Shown here in pieces: positions 24,773 through 33,060 of a stretch of DNA of 64,000 bases. Position 1 is the stretch's first letter. Each line of letters starts with the position of its first letter. Made by a program: the position numbers and the translations under genes. Source of the DNA: Hoeflea_A sp963921345 (GTDB lineage Bacteria; Pseudomonadota; Alphaproteobacteria; Rhizobiales; Rhizobiaceae); contig CAWUFE020000001.1 in assembly GCA_963921345.3 (NCBI GenBank), positions 310,001-374,000 of the forward strand, written 5' to 3'. The notes beneath the pieces are model-generated. The model did not search any database. It saw only the letters and a list, made by a program, of their open reading frames with translations, and had not been told where the DNA came from.

Positions 24773-26407
24773 ATGCAAGAAAAACAAAGGATGCTCGCTG
24801 ACAATACGTTGTCGGAAATGCCGCGGGGCAATCCCGCCGGTTGCGGCAAAGCCCGGATAGCCCGGGCTTGCAGTAGTGCTGCCGCAACGGCTGCAGTCTG
24901 GAAACGTGTTTCGCAGGGTGCTGCGGCGGCTCTGTTATCGGCGTTTGTCGCCGGCCCACAATCGGCGGCTGCCGCGGTCGATCCGATCGGGCGCGCGGAC
25001 CTGCAGGCGGACATCACGCAAACCTACGACTTGCTGCGCAAATACCATCCCAACGTGACCGCGCACACCGGCCATGAGGAATTCAAGGCGCTGCACGACC
25101 GGCTGCTTGCTTCGGCGGGGGAGCGGAACACCAGGGAAGACGCCTATCTCGCCCTGACGGAACTTGTCGGTGCCGTTTGCGATGAACACACGTGGGTCCA
25201 GATGGACTGGGAAATCGAGTCCGACTGGCCGGAGGGGTGGCCGTGGTACAACCATCCGCTGATCGTCGACGACGGCCGGCTTTATGTTGAAAACCCCGAT
25301 ACCGGGATGAAGGACGAGGTCCTCTCCATCGACGACATCAGCGGCGCGGACATTGCCGAAAGCCTCGCCCGACGCAGCGGCAGCAACGGATGCCTGGATG
25401 ACGGGATCCTCGTGGTCAACGAGGCGCTGTCCGTCTACGGAAACACCGTGGCCGCGATGATCGGCGTGTCCGACCGCTATGTCCTGAAAACACGGCCTAC
25501 CGGGACGTAAGGAGTCTGGACGCGAGGTATCCGGGGGATGGACCGCTACACCGCGGCCGCCAACAGTCTGCGCGCCCTGGGTCGCGAGACCCGCCGGTTC
25601 GAGACCGCCCTGGAGGCCGCCGGCTTCGGCGACCGGGATCAGCGCGCCGCGGTCAAGCGGGCCGGGCTGGATTACCGCTATTCGCCCGACCGCGACCTGG
25701 CCTATCTCGGCATCGATTCGTTCAAGCGGGGCGATGAAGCGGACAAGGGCATCGATCTGGTCATGCGCGACATCATCAAGAAGAATCCGAACGCGCTGGT
25801 CATCGATCTTGTCGACAATCCGGGCGGGACGGTGAACACCGTCCAGACCGTGCTGGCGTTTCTGCTGCCGCGTTCGCACCGGCTGGTCAGCCGCGTCTAT
25901 GTGAGGGACGTGACGAAAGAGCGGCCGACGAATTTCGAGTATTTCGACGAGACGGCCGAAGAGGCGCGCAAGGAAGAGGTGCGTTTCTTCAGGAAGATCA
26001 AGCCGAAAGGCGGCAATCGATCGGTTTCCATGGCACGCCGGTCGTTCGGCAAGCCCGACTACAAGGGTCGCATCTATGTGCTGGTCAGTCCGACTTCCAG
26101 GTCCGGCGCAACGGCCCTGGCCGCCAATCTGAAACGGCTGAGGAAGGCGACGATCGTCGGCAGTCTGTCGGCGACGGATACGGTGACCTACTGCGCGCGC
26201 GCCAGCGGCGCATTCACGCTGCAGCACACGGGTTTCCCGCTCTACATCCCCGACCTTTGCTACAGCGGCCCGGACAACCGCTTCAACGAGGACCATTCGC
26301 TGGTTCCCGATATAGAAATCAGCCCCCTGGACGTGAAACTCACCGACTTCCAGTCGAAAACCCTGAGCGCGGCCCTCGACGACCTGGACCGATCCGTTAC
26401 GCACTGA
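24773..26407 (+). pseudogene. S41-type exported peptidase, interrupted by one in-frame stop
   Basis: The frame from ATG 24773 matches the two intact paralogues downstream from end to end (545 codons), except for a TAA at 25508-25510 after KTRPTGT. After the stop the same frame continues without a shift, through an ATG at 25538, to 26407. The first part has an export signal (residues about 45-67), DLQADITQTYDLLRKYHPN and the presumed catalytic His in VCDEHTWV. The second has LVIDLVDNPGGTVN and the Ser in TSRSGATALAANLK. A nonsense mutation separates His from Ser. The second half might be made alone from the GGGGGATG at 25533 but would lack a signal peptide. Confidence 0.75.
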
Positions 26408-26432
26408 AGACCGGTCGAGCCGCCAAGGAGGC

Positions 26433-26888
26433 ATGAGCATGATGAACAAACTGCTGGCCGCCGTTACCCTTTTCGCCTTTGTCGTCGCAGCGGGCGGCAA
26501 CGCCTCGGCACAGAACAGGTACGAGAACAAATCTCTTGGCGTTTCGGTGGCAAAGCCCGAGTCCTGGGGGTTCGAGACCGATCAGCAGAATCGGGACAAT
26601 CTTGCAAGCACGCACATGGCCGAATTTCAGAAAGTGGTGGTTGAACGCTCGCGAGCACCGATTTTCGCCATCACGAAGTACCCGGTACCGCATGACGACC
26701 TGAACCCTTCCGTCAAGATCCGCGTCAGGCCGGCAGGCAATCTGACGGAAGAGGGGTTGGTCGCGGCCCTGACGGCGATCCAGCGTTCTATCGCAGACAA
26801 GGTTGCCGACGATTCCGTCTCGAGCGCGGTCGAGATCGCCGAAATCGACGGGTTTCCGGCCGCAAGGGGCGACATCGACTTTACATGA
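26433..26888 (+). CDS. Small secreted hypothetical protein, possibly truncated
   Basis: A 151-residue protein with a Sec signal (residues about 5-26, ending NASAQN). The mature part, YENKSLGVSVAKPESWGFET, resembles the start of PsbP-like/DUF1795 exported proteins. It ends abruptly at AARGDIDFT, where one would expect more beta strands, so a frameshift or truncation near 26885 is possible. It lies between the broken S41 gene and the next intact one on the same strand, 25 bp after the former, and is presumably co-transcribed. Function unknown. Confidence 0.5.
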   Translation: MSMMNKLLAAVTLFAFVVAAGGNASAQNRYENKSLGVSVAKPESWGFETDQQNRDNLASTHMAEFQKVVVERSRAPIFAITKYPVPHDDLNPSVKIRVRPAGNLTEEGLVAALTAIQRSIADKVADDSVSSAVEIAEIDGFPAARGDIDFT

Positions 26889-27000
26889 GCGACCCGTACG
26901 CATCCGGATCATGGGCCGGCAACGGCGCCCGCAAACAGCAAAACTGCCGAATAGAGGCTGGCGGGGATCAGGCAAATCCATCCAAGCAAGAGAGTGACCG

Positions 27001-28617
27001 ATGTACGAAGAACAGGCAGGGCTCCGAGGCAAGGCGAAACAAAATCGTGGTTCCACCCTTGCCTGCAGACTGATGACAGCGAGTTTTCGCACGCTTCCGG
27101 AATGGCGCGCCGCGCTGCAAAAATCGTCAATGGCTGCGTTTTTTGTGGCGGCTTTTGCAATGCTTCCGCTGTCGACCGCTGGCGCGGGACTGACCATAAC
27201 GCGGGAGCAACTGCAGGCCGATATCACGCAAGCCTATGATCTGCTCAAGAAATACCATCCGAATTTGACTGCTCATATCAGCCGCGGGGAGCTCGATGCG
27301 CTGTACCGGCGCCTGCTCGAGGAAGCCGGCGAGAAGAATACGCAGGACGAAGCCTATCTTGCCCTTTCGGAACTGATGGGATCGGTCTGTGACGAACACA
27401 CCCGGGTCGTGGACCAGTTTGCGACCGGCACCATTATTCCGACCGGCTGGCCCTGGTACGAGTTTCCCCTGATCGTCGAAGGCGGCAAGCTCTACCTGGA
27501 GGACGACCGGGGCGGACGAAAGGAAGAGGTTCTGTCCATTGACGGGATCGCGGGGTCCGACATAGCGGAAGGTCTGGCAGCGCGCAGCCCGAATGACGGC
27601 TGCCTGGACGACGGCACCCTGATCGTCAACGAGAGGTTGCGGATCCATGGCACCGTTCTGGGCGAGATGATCGGTCAGAAGGGACCCTACGTTGTCAGGA
27701 CCCGAAACGGGAAAGCGGCAACGGAAGTGGAGCGGGTCGTCGCCGCTGCGGATTATGCTACATCGTCGAAGGACCGCAGGCGTTTCCGGCAGTTGCAGAA
27801 CAGCAATGTCCGGGCCGAACTGGCGACGGCGGATTTCGACCGCGTGGACCTCGGGCCGGAGCTGCCGCGTGCAGGTCTCGACTACCACTACTCGCAGGGT
27901 CGGAACGCAGCCTATCTGAATATCGATTCCTTCCGGTTTCCCAAAAACGCGGCGAAGGGCATCGAGCTCGCCATGCGGGACATCATCGAGAAAAATCCCG
28001 ATGTGCTGATCATCGATCTTGTCGATAATCCGGGCGGAATGAACGAAACCGCGCAGTTGGTGCTGGCATTTCTGCTGCCGCGGTCGCATCGCCTGTACAG
28101 TCGGGGTCGTGTCAGGAATGTCGAGAGGGGGCATCCGGCGAATTTCGAGTTCTTCAACGATCAAGCCAAAAGAGCTCGCGACACCAACGTGCGGTACTTC
28201 AGGAAGATCAGACCGAGAGCCGGCGTCCGGTCGGCACCCGCCCGCAAACGATCCTTCGGCAAACCCGACTACAAGGGCCGAATCTACGTGCTCGTCAGCC
28301 CCTCCTCGCGATCAAACGCCACCAAGGTGGCGACCAATCTCAAGCGCTTGAGAGATGCGACCATCGTTGGCGCGGTGACGGCAACGGATACGGTGACCAA
28401 TTGCGCGAGGGCAAATGGCCAGTTCAGGCTGCGCCATTCGGATCTTCGGCTTCATATTCCGGAAATATGTTACGAAGCCCCGGAAAACCGCTTCAACGAG
28501 GAACACTCGTTGGTGCCGGATATCGAAGTTGACGTTCTCGAGGTGCCGCTGGCTGAGCTGAATGCAAGGACCTTCAGGTCTGCGCTGGAGGACCACGACA
28601 CTGTTGCCACCAATTGA
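27001..28617 (+). CDS. S41-family exported peptidase, paralogue 2
   Basis: A protein of 538 residues from ATG 27001; the start parallels the MQE.Q starts of its sisters. A hydrophobic export segment covers residues about 44-60 (MAAFFVAAFAMLPLSTAGA), and internal ATGs at 27073 or 27130 are possible starts. Next come LQADITQAYDLLKKYHPN, the presumed catalytic His in VCDEHTRV near residue 131, LIIDLVDNPGGMNETAQLVL near residue 337, and the presumed nucleophile in SSRSNATKVATNLK near residue 437. The GSLSATDT-type region lacks the Lys of CtpA-like members, so this is a His/Ser-type S41 branch. Probably periplasmic; target unknown. Confidence 0.75.
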   Translation: MYEEQAGLRGKAKQNRGSTLACRLMTASFRTLPEWRAALQKSSMAAFFVAAFAMLPLSTAGAGLTITREQLQADITQAYDLLKKYHPNLTAHISRGELDALYRRLLEEAGEKNTQDEAYLALSELMGSVCDEHTRVVDQFATGTIIPTGWPWYEFPLIVEGGKLYLEDDRGGRKEEVLSIDGIAGSDIAEGLAARSPNDGCLDDGTLIVNERLRIHGTVLGEMIGQKGPYVVRTRNGKAATEVERVVAAADYATSSKDRRRFRQLQNSNVRAELATADFDRVDLGPELPRAGLDYHYSQGRNAAYLNIDSFRFPKNAAKGIELAMRDIIEKNPDVLIIDLVDNPGGMNETAQLVLAFLLPRSHRLYSRGRVRNVERGHPANFEFFNDQAKRARDTNVRYFRKIRPRAGVRSAPARKRSFGKPDYKGRIYVLVSPSSRSNATKVATNLKRLRDATIVGAVTATDTVTNCARANGQFRLRHSDLRLHIPEICYEAPENRFNEEHSLVPDIEVDVLEVPLAELNARTFRSALEDHDTVATN

Positions 28618-28687
28618 CTGCGGCCGCACATCCGATGATTGGGTTAGTCGACCGCAAATGCTCGGCTGTCGTCATTGCATCAACAAT

Positions 28688-28699
28688 CCGCCAATATTG
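28688..28699 (+). promoter_or_regulatory. CCGCCAATATTG motif upstream of S41 paralogue 3
   Basis: Identical 12-mer to 24676-24687, here 65 bp upstream of the ATG at 28765 against 85 bp in the first copy. Paralogue 2 lacks it in its short leader, which fits paralogues 1 and 3 having their own promoters and paralogue 2 being read from the first. Confidence 0.35.
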
Positions 28700-28764
28700 C
28701 CAAGTATAGGTTGCGGTAGTCCGTTCGGTTCCACGTAACAACCGGTTCAAGTATGCGAGCGACA

Positions 28765-30312
28765 ATGCAAGAACAACCAACAAAGCGTCTCAGGGCATCA
28801 AAACCGTGGATGCCCGTTCTTGGCGGAGCCGCGGCCGTGTTTCTGGGTGTACTGGCGGCTTTTCCGCAGTCCGCGGCCCGGGCGGCCGAACCGATTTCAC
28901 GCGATGAATTGCGGGCCGATCTGACGCAGGCCTACGACCTGCTGAAAAGCCACCACCCGAATCTTCATGCGCATACGAGCCGCGAGGAATTCGAAGCGCT
29001 TTACCGGCGGCTGATCGATTCGACCGGGGAAGCGAATTCCAGGCTCGACGCCTATGGCGCCCTGACCGCGCTGGTGGGGGCGGTCTGCGACGAACACACG
29101 CTGACCTTCATGGACAACGGCGTGCCAGGCTTTCATCAGGGCTGGCCGTGGTTCGACTATCCGCTGATCGTCGACCGCGGCAAGCTGTACCTAGAGCATC
29201 CCAGGAGCGGAACCAAGGACGAGGTTCTGTCGATCGGCGAGGTCAAGGGCTCCGATATCGCAGCAAGCCTTGCCGCGCGGTTTCCGAGTGACGGCTGCTT
29301 GGGCGACGGCACGCTGTTCGTCAGCGAGTACCTGCCGGTCAGCGGCAATATCGTGGCGGGAATGATCGGCGAATCGGGGCCCTATGTGGTCAGGACCCAT
29401 CCTCGAGGCTTCAAGGTCCCCAGGCTTGAGTTGGTCCGGGTGACTGACGGCTTCGATCTGGTCCTGGAGCGCCGGCGGGCTGAATCGCGCCGGTTTAACA
29501 AGGTCAGGGCCGCCCTTCGGGAGCTGGACTTCCGGCAACCAGATCCGGACAGGAAGTTGAGGCCTGCCGGACTGGACTACTACTATTCCGACTCCCGCAA
29601 CCTCGCCTATCTCCAATTCGATTCCTTCAAGACGCCGAGCAAGTCGGCGCAGGCCATCGAATTGGTCATGCGCGACATCATCGAGAAAAATCCGGACGCG
29701 CTCATCATCGACCTTGTCGGCAACCAGGGCGGATCGACGAATGCGGCGCAGATGCTGATGGCCTTTCTGCTGCCGAGGGCGCACCGCCTGCACGGACGTG
29801 CCTACGTGAAGAACGTCTCGAATGACCGGCCGGCGAATTTCAAATATTTCGATGAAGGCGCCGAGAAACTGCATCGCTACAATACCCGGTTTTTCGGCAA
29901 GAGGAGGGTGAAAGGCGGCTTGCGGTCGGCGCACGTGAAAAAGCGCTCCTTCGGCAAACCGGATTACAAGGGGCAGCTCTACGTCCTGGTCGGCCCGACT
30001 TCGAGATCCAATTCCATCAAGGTGGCAACCAACCTGAAACGGCTGCGAGACGCAACGATCGTCGGCAGCCTGACGGCGACGGATACAGTCACCTACTGCC
30101 CGCGCGCGCATGGCGCCTTCAGGCTGGACCATACCGGCTTCACCCTGCAGATCCCCGAACTCTGCTTCCGCAGCCCCGAAAATCGCTTCAACGACGAGGC
30201 GTCGCTGGTGCCAGACGTCGAGGTCAGCGCACTCGACGTGCGCCAGGTGGATCTCAATCCGCGGATCATCGAGACGGCCGTGGAAATGCATCACGGGGTC
30301 GCCACGAACTGA
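28765..30312 (+). CDS. S41-family exported peptidase, paralogue 3
   Basis: A 515-residue protein from ATG 28765, chosen because MQEQPTKRLRAS aligns with the start of paralogue 1; an ATG 12 bp upstream is also in frame. Export segment at about residues 20-40 (VLGGAAAVFLGVLAAF, ending AARAAEP). It shares DELRADLTQAYDLLKSHHPN, the His in VCDEHTLTF, LIIDLVGNQGGSTNAAQMLM (Gly and Gln replacing Asp and Pro of the DNPGG motif) and the Ser in TSRSNSIKVATNLK. The product is probably a periplasmic peptidase. The gene ends 20 bp from the convergent LuxR-type regulator. Confidence 0.75.
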   Translation: MQEQPTKRLRASKPWMPVLGGAAAVFLGVLAAFPQSAARAAEPISRDELRADLTQAYDLLKSHHPNLHAHTSREEFEALYRRLIDSTGEANSRLDAYGALTALVGAVCDEHTLTFMDNGVPGFHQGWPWFDYPLIVDRGKLYLEHPRSGTKDEVLSIGEVKGSDIAASLAARFPSDGCLGDGTLFVSEYLPVSGNIVAGMIGESGPYVVRTHPRGFKVPRLELVRVTDGFDLVLERRRAESRRFNKVRAALRELDFRQPDPDRKLRPAGLDYYYSDSRNLAYLQFDSFKTPSKSAQAIELVMRDIIEKNPDALIIDLVGNQGGSTNAAQMLMAFLLPRAHRLHGRAYVKNVSNDRPANFKYFDEGAEKLHRYNTRFFGKRRVKGGLRSAHVKKRSFGKPDYKGQLYVLVGPTSRSNSIKVATNLKRLRDATIVGSLTATDTVTYCPRAHGAFRLDHTGFTLQIPELCFRSPENRFNDEASLVPDVEVSALDVRQVDLNPRIIETAVEMHHGVATN

Positions 30313-30332
30313 CGGCCTGACCGTCGATCGCT

Positions 30333-31478
30333 CTATTCGCCCGGCTGCGTCAGGTAATCCATCCCGAAGTTCATCAACAACCGCACGAACTGGGTGCGGG
30401 TGGCGCAGCCGGTCTTGGAAAGAATCGATTTGACCTGGACGTTGATCGTTGCGACGGAACGATCACGGCGCTCGGCGATCTGGACATTGGTCAACCCCTC
30501 GGCGATCGCCTCGGCCAGCGAAAGCTCGGCATCGGTCAGGCCATAGGCCTGTTTGACCGGCAGGGTCTGGCACCGCACCGGCAGGCTGGTATCGGTGCTG
30601 TAGAGAATGCAGCCGCCGAAGGGCGCCGAGCCGATCTCCTCCGACCTGTCGAGCGGCGACACCTCGATGCAGAGGAAGGTGCCGGCGTCGGTGGAGACCG
30701 CTTCCTTGCGCGGCCGGGCGCCGAATCTGCCGTGGTTGAGGGCGTCGGCCCGAAGCGTTTCGAAGCGTTTGTGGTCATCGCCCGCAGACAGCTGCAACAC
30801 GCCATTCGGGGTTGTCTGGAAAACCCGATAGGTTGCCAGCTGCCGCCTGAACTCGCCATTGGTTTGCACCATGCGGCCGTTCGGGTCGAGCAGGCACATG
30901 CCGATGCTGAGCCGATCCATGGCCGCCAGCAGGCCGCGGTGCTCCAGCGCCAGCTGCTGGGCCGGCCGCCCGAGTTCGAGCGCCTTGGCGATATGCGGCA
31001 GCAGGCGATTGAGATAGGCGCTTTCCTCCGCCGTGATGCCGTCTCTGTCCGATCTGAACTGCACGGAAAAGCGCGAGACGTTCGGATTGTCCTTGTTGAG
31101 CAGCGCGGCCGCCCGATGTAGTATCCCGAACTGCATGACATGACGCACATTGGCGCGCGACCGGAACTCCGAGAGATCGTCATAGAGAACGCTGTCGGGG
31201 ATGATGTCGACGGAATCGTGGGCAAGGCTGCGGTCCAGAAAGATCCGGTGGTCCGCCAGTTCGGATTCGCGATGGGTGTCCATGTAGTCGCGCAGGGCCG
31301 AAGCCCGGTACCAGGACGAGGTGAGCGGCGCGGACAGCGCGTGCTCCTCCAACTCGAAGATCAGGCAGCCGCGGGCGTCCAGACGCTCCGCCACCCGGTC
31401 GAGAACGGACGGCCAGATCGACTGGTCTGCGACGGTGTCGTAGATACCCAGTACTGTCTGTCGTATGTCGTCGTCCAT
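30333..31478 (-). CDS. LuxR-type HTH transcriptional regulator
   Basis: A 381-residue cytoplasmic regulator. The C-terminal 65 residues hold a LuxR/FixJ HTH (YGLTDAELSLAEAIAEGLTN, then DRSVATINVQVKSILSKTGC). The N-terminal 300 residues include a PAS-like region (LSIGMCLLDPNGRMVQTNGE near residue 192) and a helical GAF-like part; no autoinducer-binding signature is evident. This architecture is common among orphan regulators in alphaproteobacteria. It faces the S41 cluster and is divergent from a broken hydrolase gene, which it may once have controlled. Confidence 0.85.
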   Translation of the reverse strand: MDDDIRQTVLGIYDTVADQSIWPSVLDRVAERLDARGCLIFELEEHALSAPLTSSWYRASALRDYMDTHRESELADHRIFLDRSLAHDSVDIIPDSVLYDDLSEFRSRANVRHVMQFGILHRAAALLNKDNPNVSRFSVQFRSDRDGITAEESAYLNRLLPHIAKALELGRPAQQLALEHRGLLAAMDRLSIGMCLLDPNGRMVQTNGEFRRQLATYRVFQTTPNGVLQLSAGDDHKRFETLRADALNHGRFGARPRKEAVSTDAGTFLCIEVSPLDRSEEIGSAPFGGCILYSTDTSLPVRCQTLPVKQAYGLTDAELSLAEAIAEGLTNVQIAERRDRSVATINVQVKSILSKTGCATRTQFVRLLMNFGMDYLTQPGE

Positions 31479-31679
31479 GTGTTCCGATCGCAGAAGTCAC
31501 GCGGGCAGGTCCGCGGAGCGGTTGCTCCAAGTTGTATCCTCTTCAAAAACCGGCCTTTTTCAAGTCGTCGTTGGGCCGACGGTACCGCTTTCCTGTCATT
31601 TTCGTGCATCGAAGAACGGTTCCATTTGACCTGGACAAGCTCCAGTCATTGCGATCCGGCTCGTGAAGCAGCGGCGTGC

Positions 31680-32383
31680 ACGGAGTCGAGCGAAATCGAA
31701 CCATTTTTCGAATGGAAGGAGGCGATTTCCCTGCTGACCGTGCTCGGCCGCTATCCGGGAGAAATGTCGGCCGATGCCATTTCCGCGCATCTTCGCTTCC
31801 AGGCCGTTCGCGACCTGGCCGGCAAGCTCGATCTGCCGGGCGCCGCCCATGACGGAATGGCCGTCTCATCGTCGCCGACGATGACCTGCCGGGAGCGGTG
31901 CCTAAAGGCCTGGCGTCGGAGGGGGCCGGCTTCGACATGCTAGCCGCCGGCGATTTGCTGCTGGTATCGTACGATCTCACGGCAAACCCGCCGTCGGCCA
32001 GGCGGGACCGGCGGCCGAAGAAGCTTGTGGAGGCGGAACTTCCGCATGCCTTCCGCAGCGGTTCGGCGGATGCGGCGACGCCGCGGCATTTGCTGTCCGG
32101 AAGCTGGCTGCAGGGACATGTGCAGAATGTGCTGACCCATTCCGGCACCGGTATTGCCAACGAACTGCGCGTCAATGGGGAATGGTGTTCCCGGCTGGCC
32201 GGCATCGACGCCGACATGGTCTTCATTCACGGCGGCGAAGACAGGATGAGCCCGGTCGAGCCGATCGCCGATCTGGTGAACCGCCTGCCGCAGGCGCGTC
32301 TCGACGTCGTCATCGACGCCAGCCAGTTGCTTTATCCCGATCGGTTCGACCGAGTTCTGGACGCGGCGTGGAGCGGGCGATGA
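31680..32383 (+). pseudogene. Frameshifted alpha/beta-hydrolase-like remnant
   Basis: One frame reads EPFFEWKEAISLLTVLGRYP and on to KLDLPGAAHDG (about 31700-31860). A second frame then continues NGRLIVADDDLPGAVPKG through to the stop at 32381-32383. Joining them needs one indel near 31850-31858. The C-terminus, VFIHGGEDRMSPVEPIADLV near 32220, resembles the acid loop of alpha/beta hydrolases, but the usual catalytic Gly-His is replaced (IDASQLLYPDRF). No convincing start codon is seen. I infer a decayed gene, perhaps once paired with the divergent LuxR-type regulator. The family call is tentative. Confidence 0.45.
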
Positions 32384-32389
32384 GTGCGT

Positions 32390-32680
32390 TCAGCTGCCGG
32401 AAAGCACCCTTTGCTCCTGTTCCCGGCGAAGGCGTTCGACAAGCTCCGGATTGTCCCGCTCCCAGGTCTTGAAGCGGCGATAGCCCTCGAGACCGATGCG
32501 GTATTGTTTGCCGGTCGGCAGATTTTCCAAGGAGTCGAGCTCCGCTGCCGTCAGAAACTTCAATTTCACTGCATGATGCGTGCGTTCGCAGAGCAGAGCC
32601 TGATCGGGCGCCAGCCGCGCCTGTTCTGCCATCATGTTGCAGGCATAGAGCACCCCGACGAGCGTGAGAAGGTCTGTCAT
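32390..32680 (-). CDS. Small hypothetical protein
   Basis: A 96-residue protein starting at ATG 32680 after an AAGGAA ribosome site; the frame is open 29 codons upstream without sense. The N-terminus MTDLLTLVGVLYACNMMAE is moderately hydrophobic and could be a membrane-associated helix. The rest is charged and helical (GLEGYRRFKTWERDNPELVE). I recognise no family. It ends 6 bp from the convergent hydrolase remnant. Confidence 0.5.
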   Translation of the reverse strand: MTDLLTLVGVLYACNMMAEQARLAPDQALLCERTHHAVKLKFLTAAELDSLENLPTGKQYRIGLEGYRRFKTWERDNPELVERLRREQEQRVLSGS

Positions 32681-32834
32681 GGCAAATTCCTTGCAGTTGT
32701 GGCGCGCTTTTTCGTTCAGGGGCACCAAGTATTCGAAGACGATATACTTGTTGAAAAGAGCGCACATACCCCAAATGGGCCACGTGCAAGTAATTTTTTT
32801 GATTTTCCGTCAAATTCCGGGGGCTTGCCGATTG

Positions 32835-33060
32835 TTATACCACCCAGACCCCGTCATCGAGATCCGCGGCGGTGCGGGCGACGTTCTCGTCGCTCTTGGT
32901 GAAGGCGATCAGGATGTCCTCGCGCGTCAGGCCCTGCTCCATGCCGCCGACCCAGAAGTCGTAGCCGCCCTGGTCCGGCAGACGGTCCAGCACGTTCAGA
33001 TACATCGCGTCGATATACTGCTCGTTCGTCGGGTTCGCCCCGAACAGGTCCTTGAACTCG
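32835..33060 (-). repeat. Inverted repeat, arm 1 (3' end of DUF4214 gene)
   Basis: These 226 bases match 44665-44890 in the opposite orientation with only 8 mismatches that I count, two of them in the stop codon and the codon next to the repeat edge. The last 72 residues of the two proteins are identical, while the DUF4214 sequence just upstream is clearly diverged. This points to recent gene conversion or duplication of the 3' end. Confidence 0.85.
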
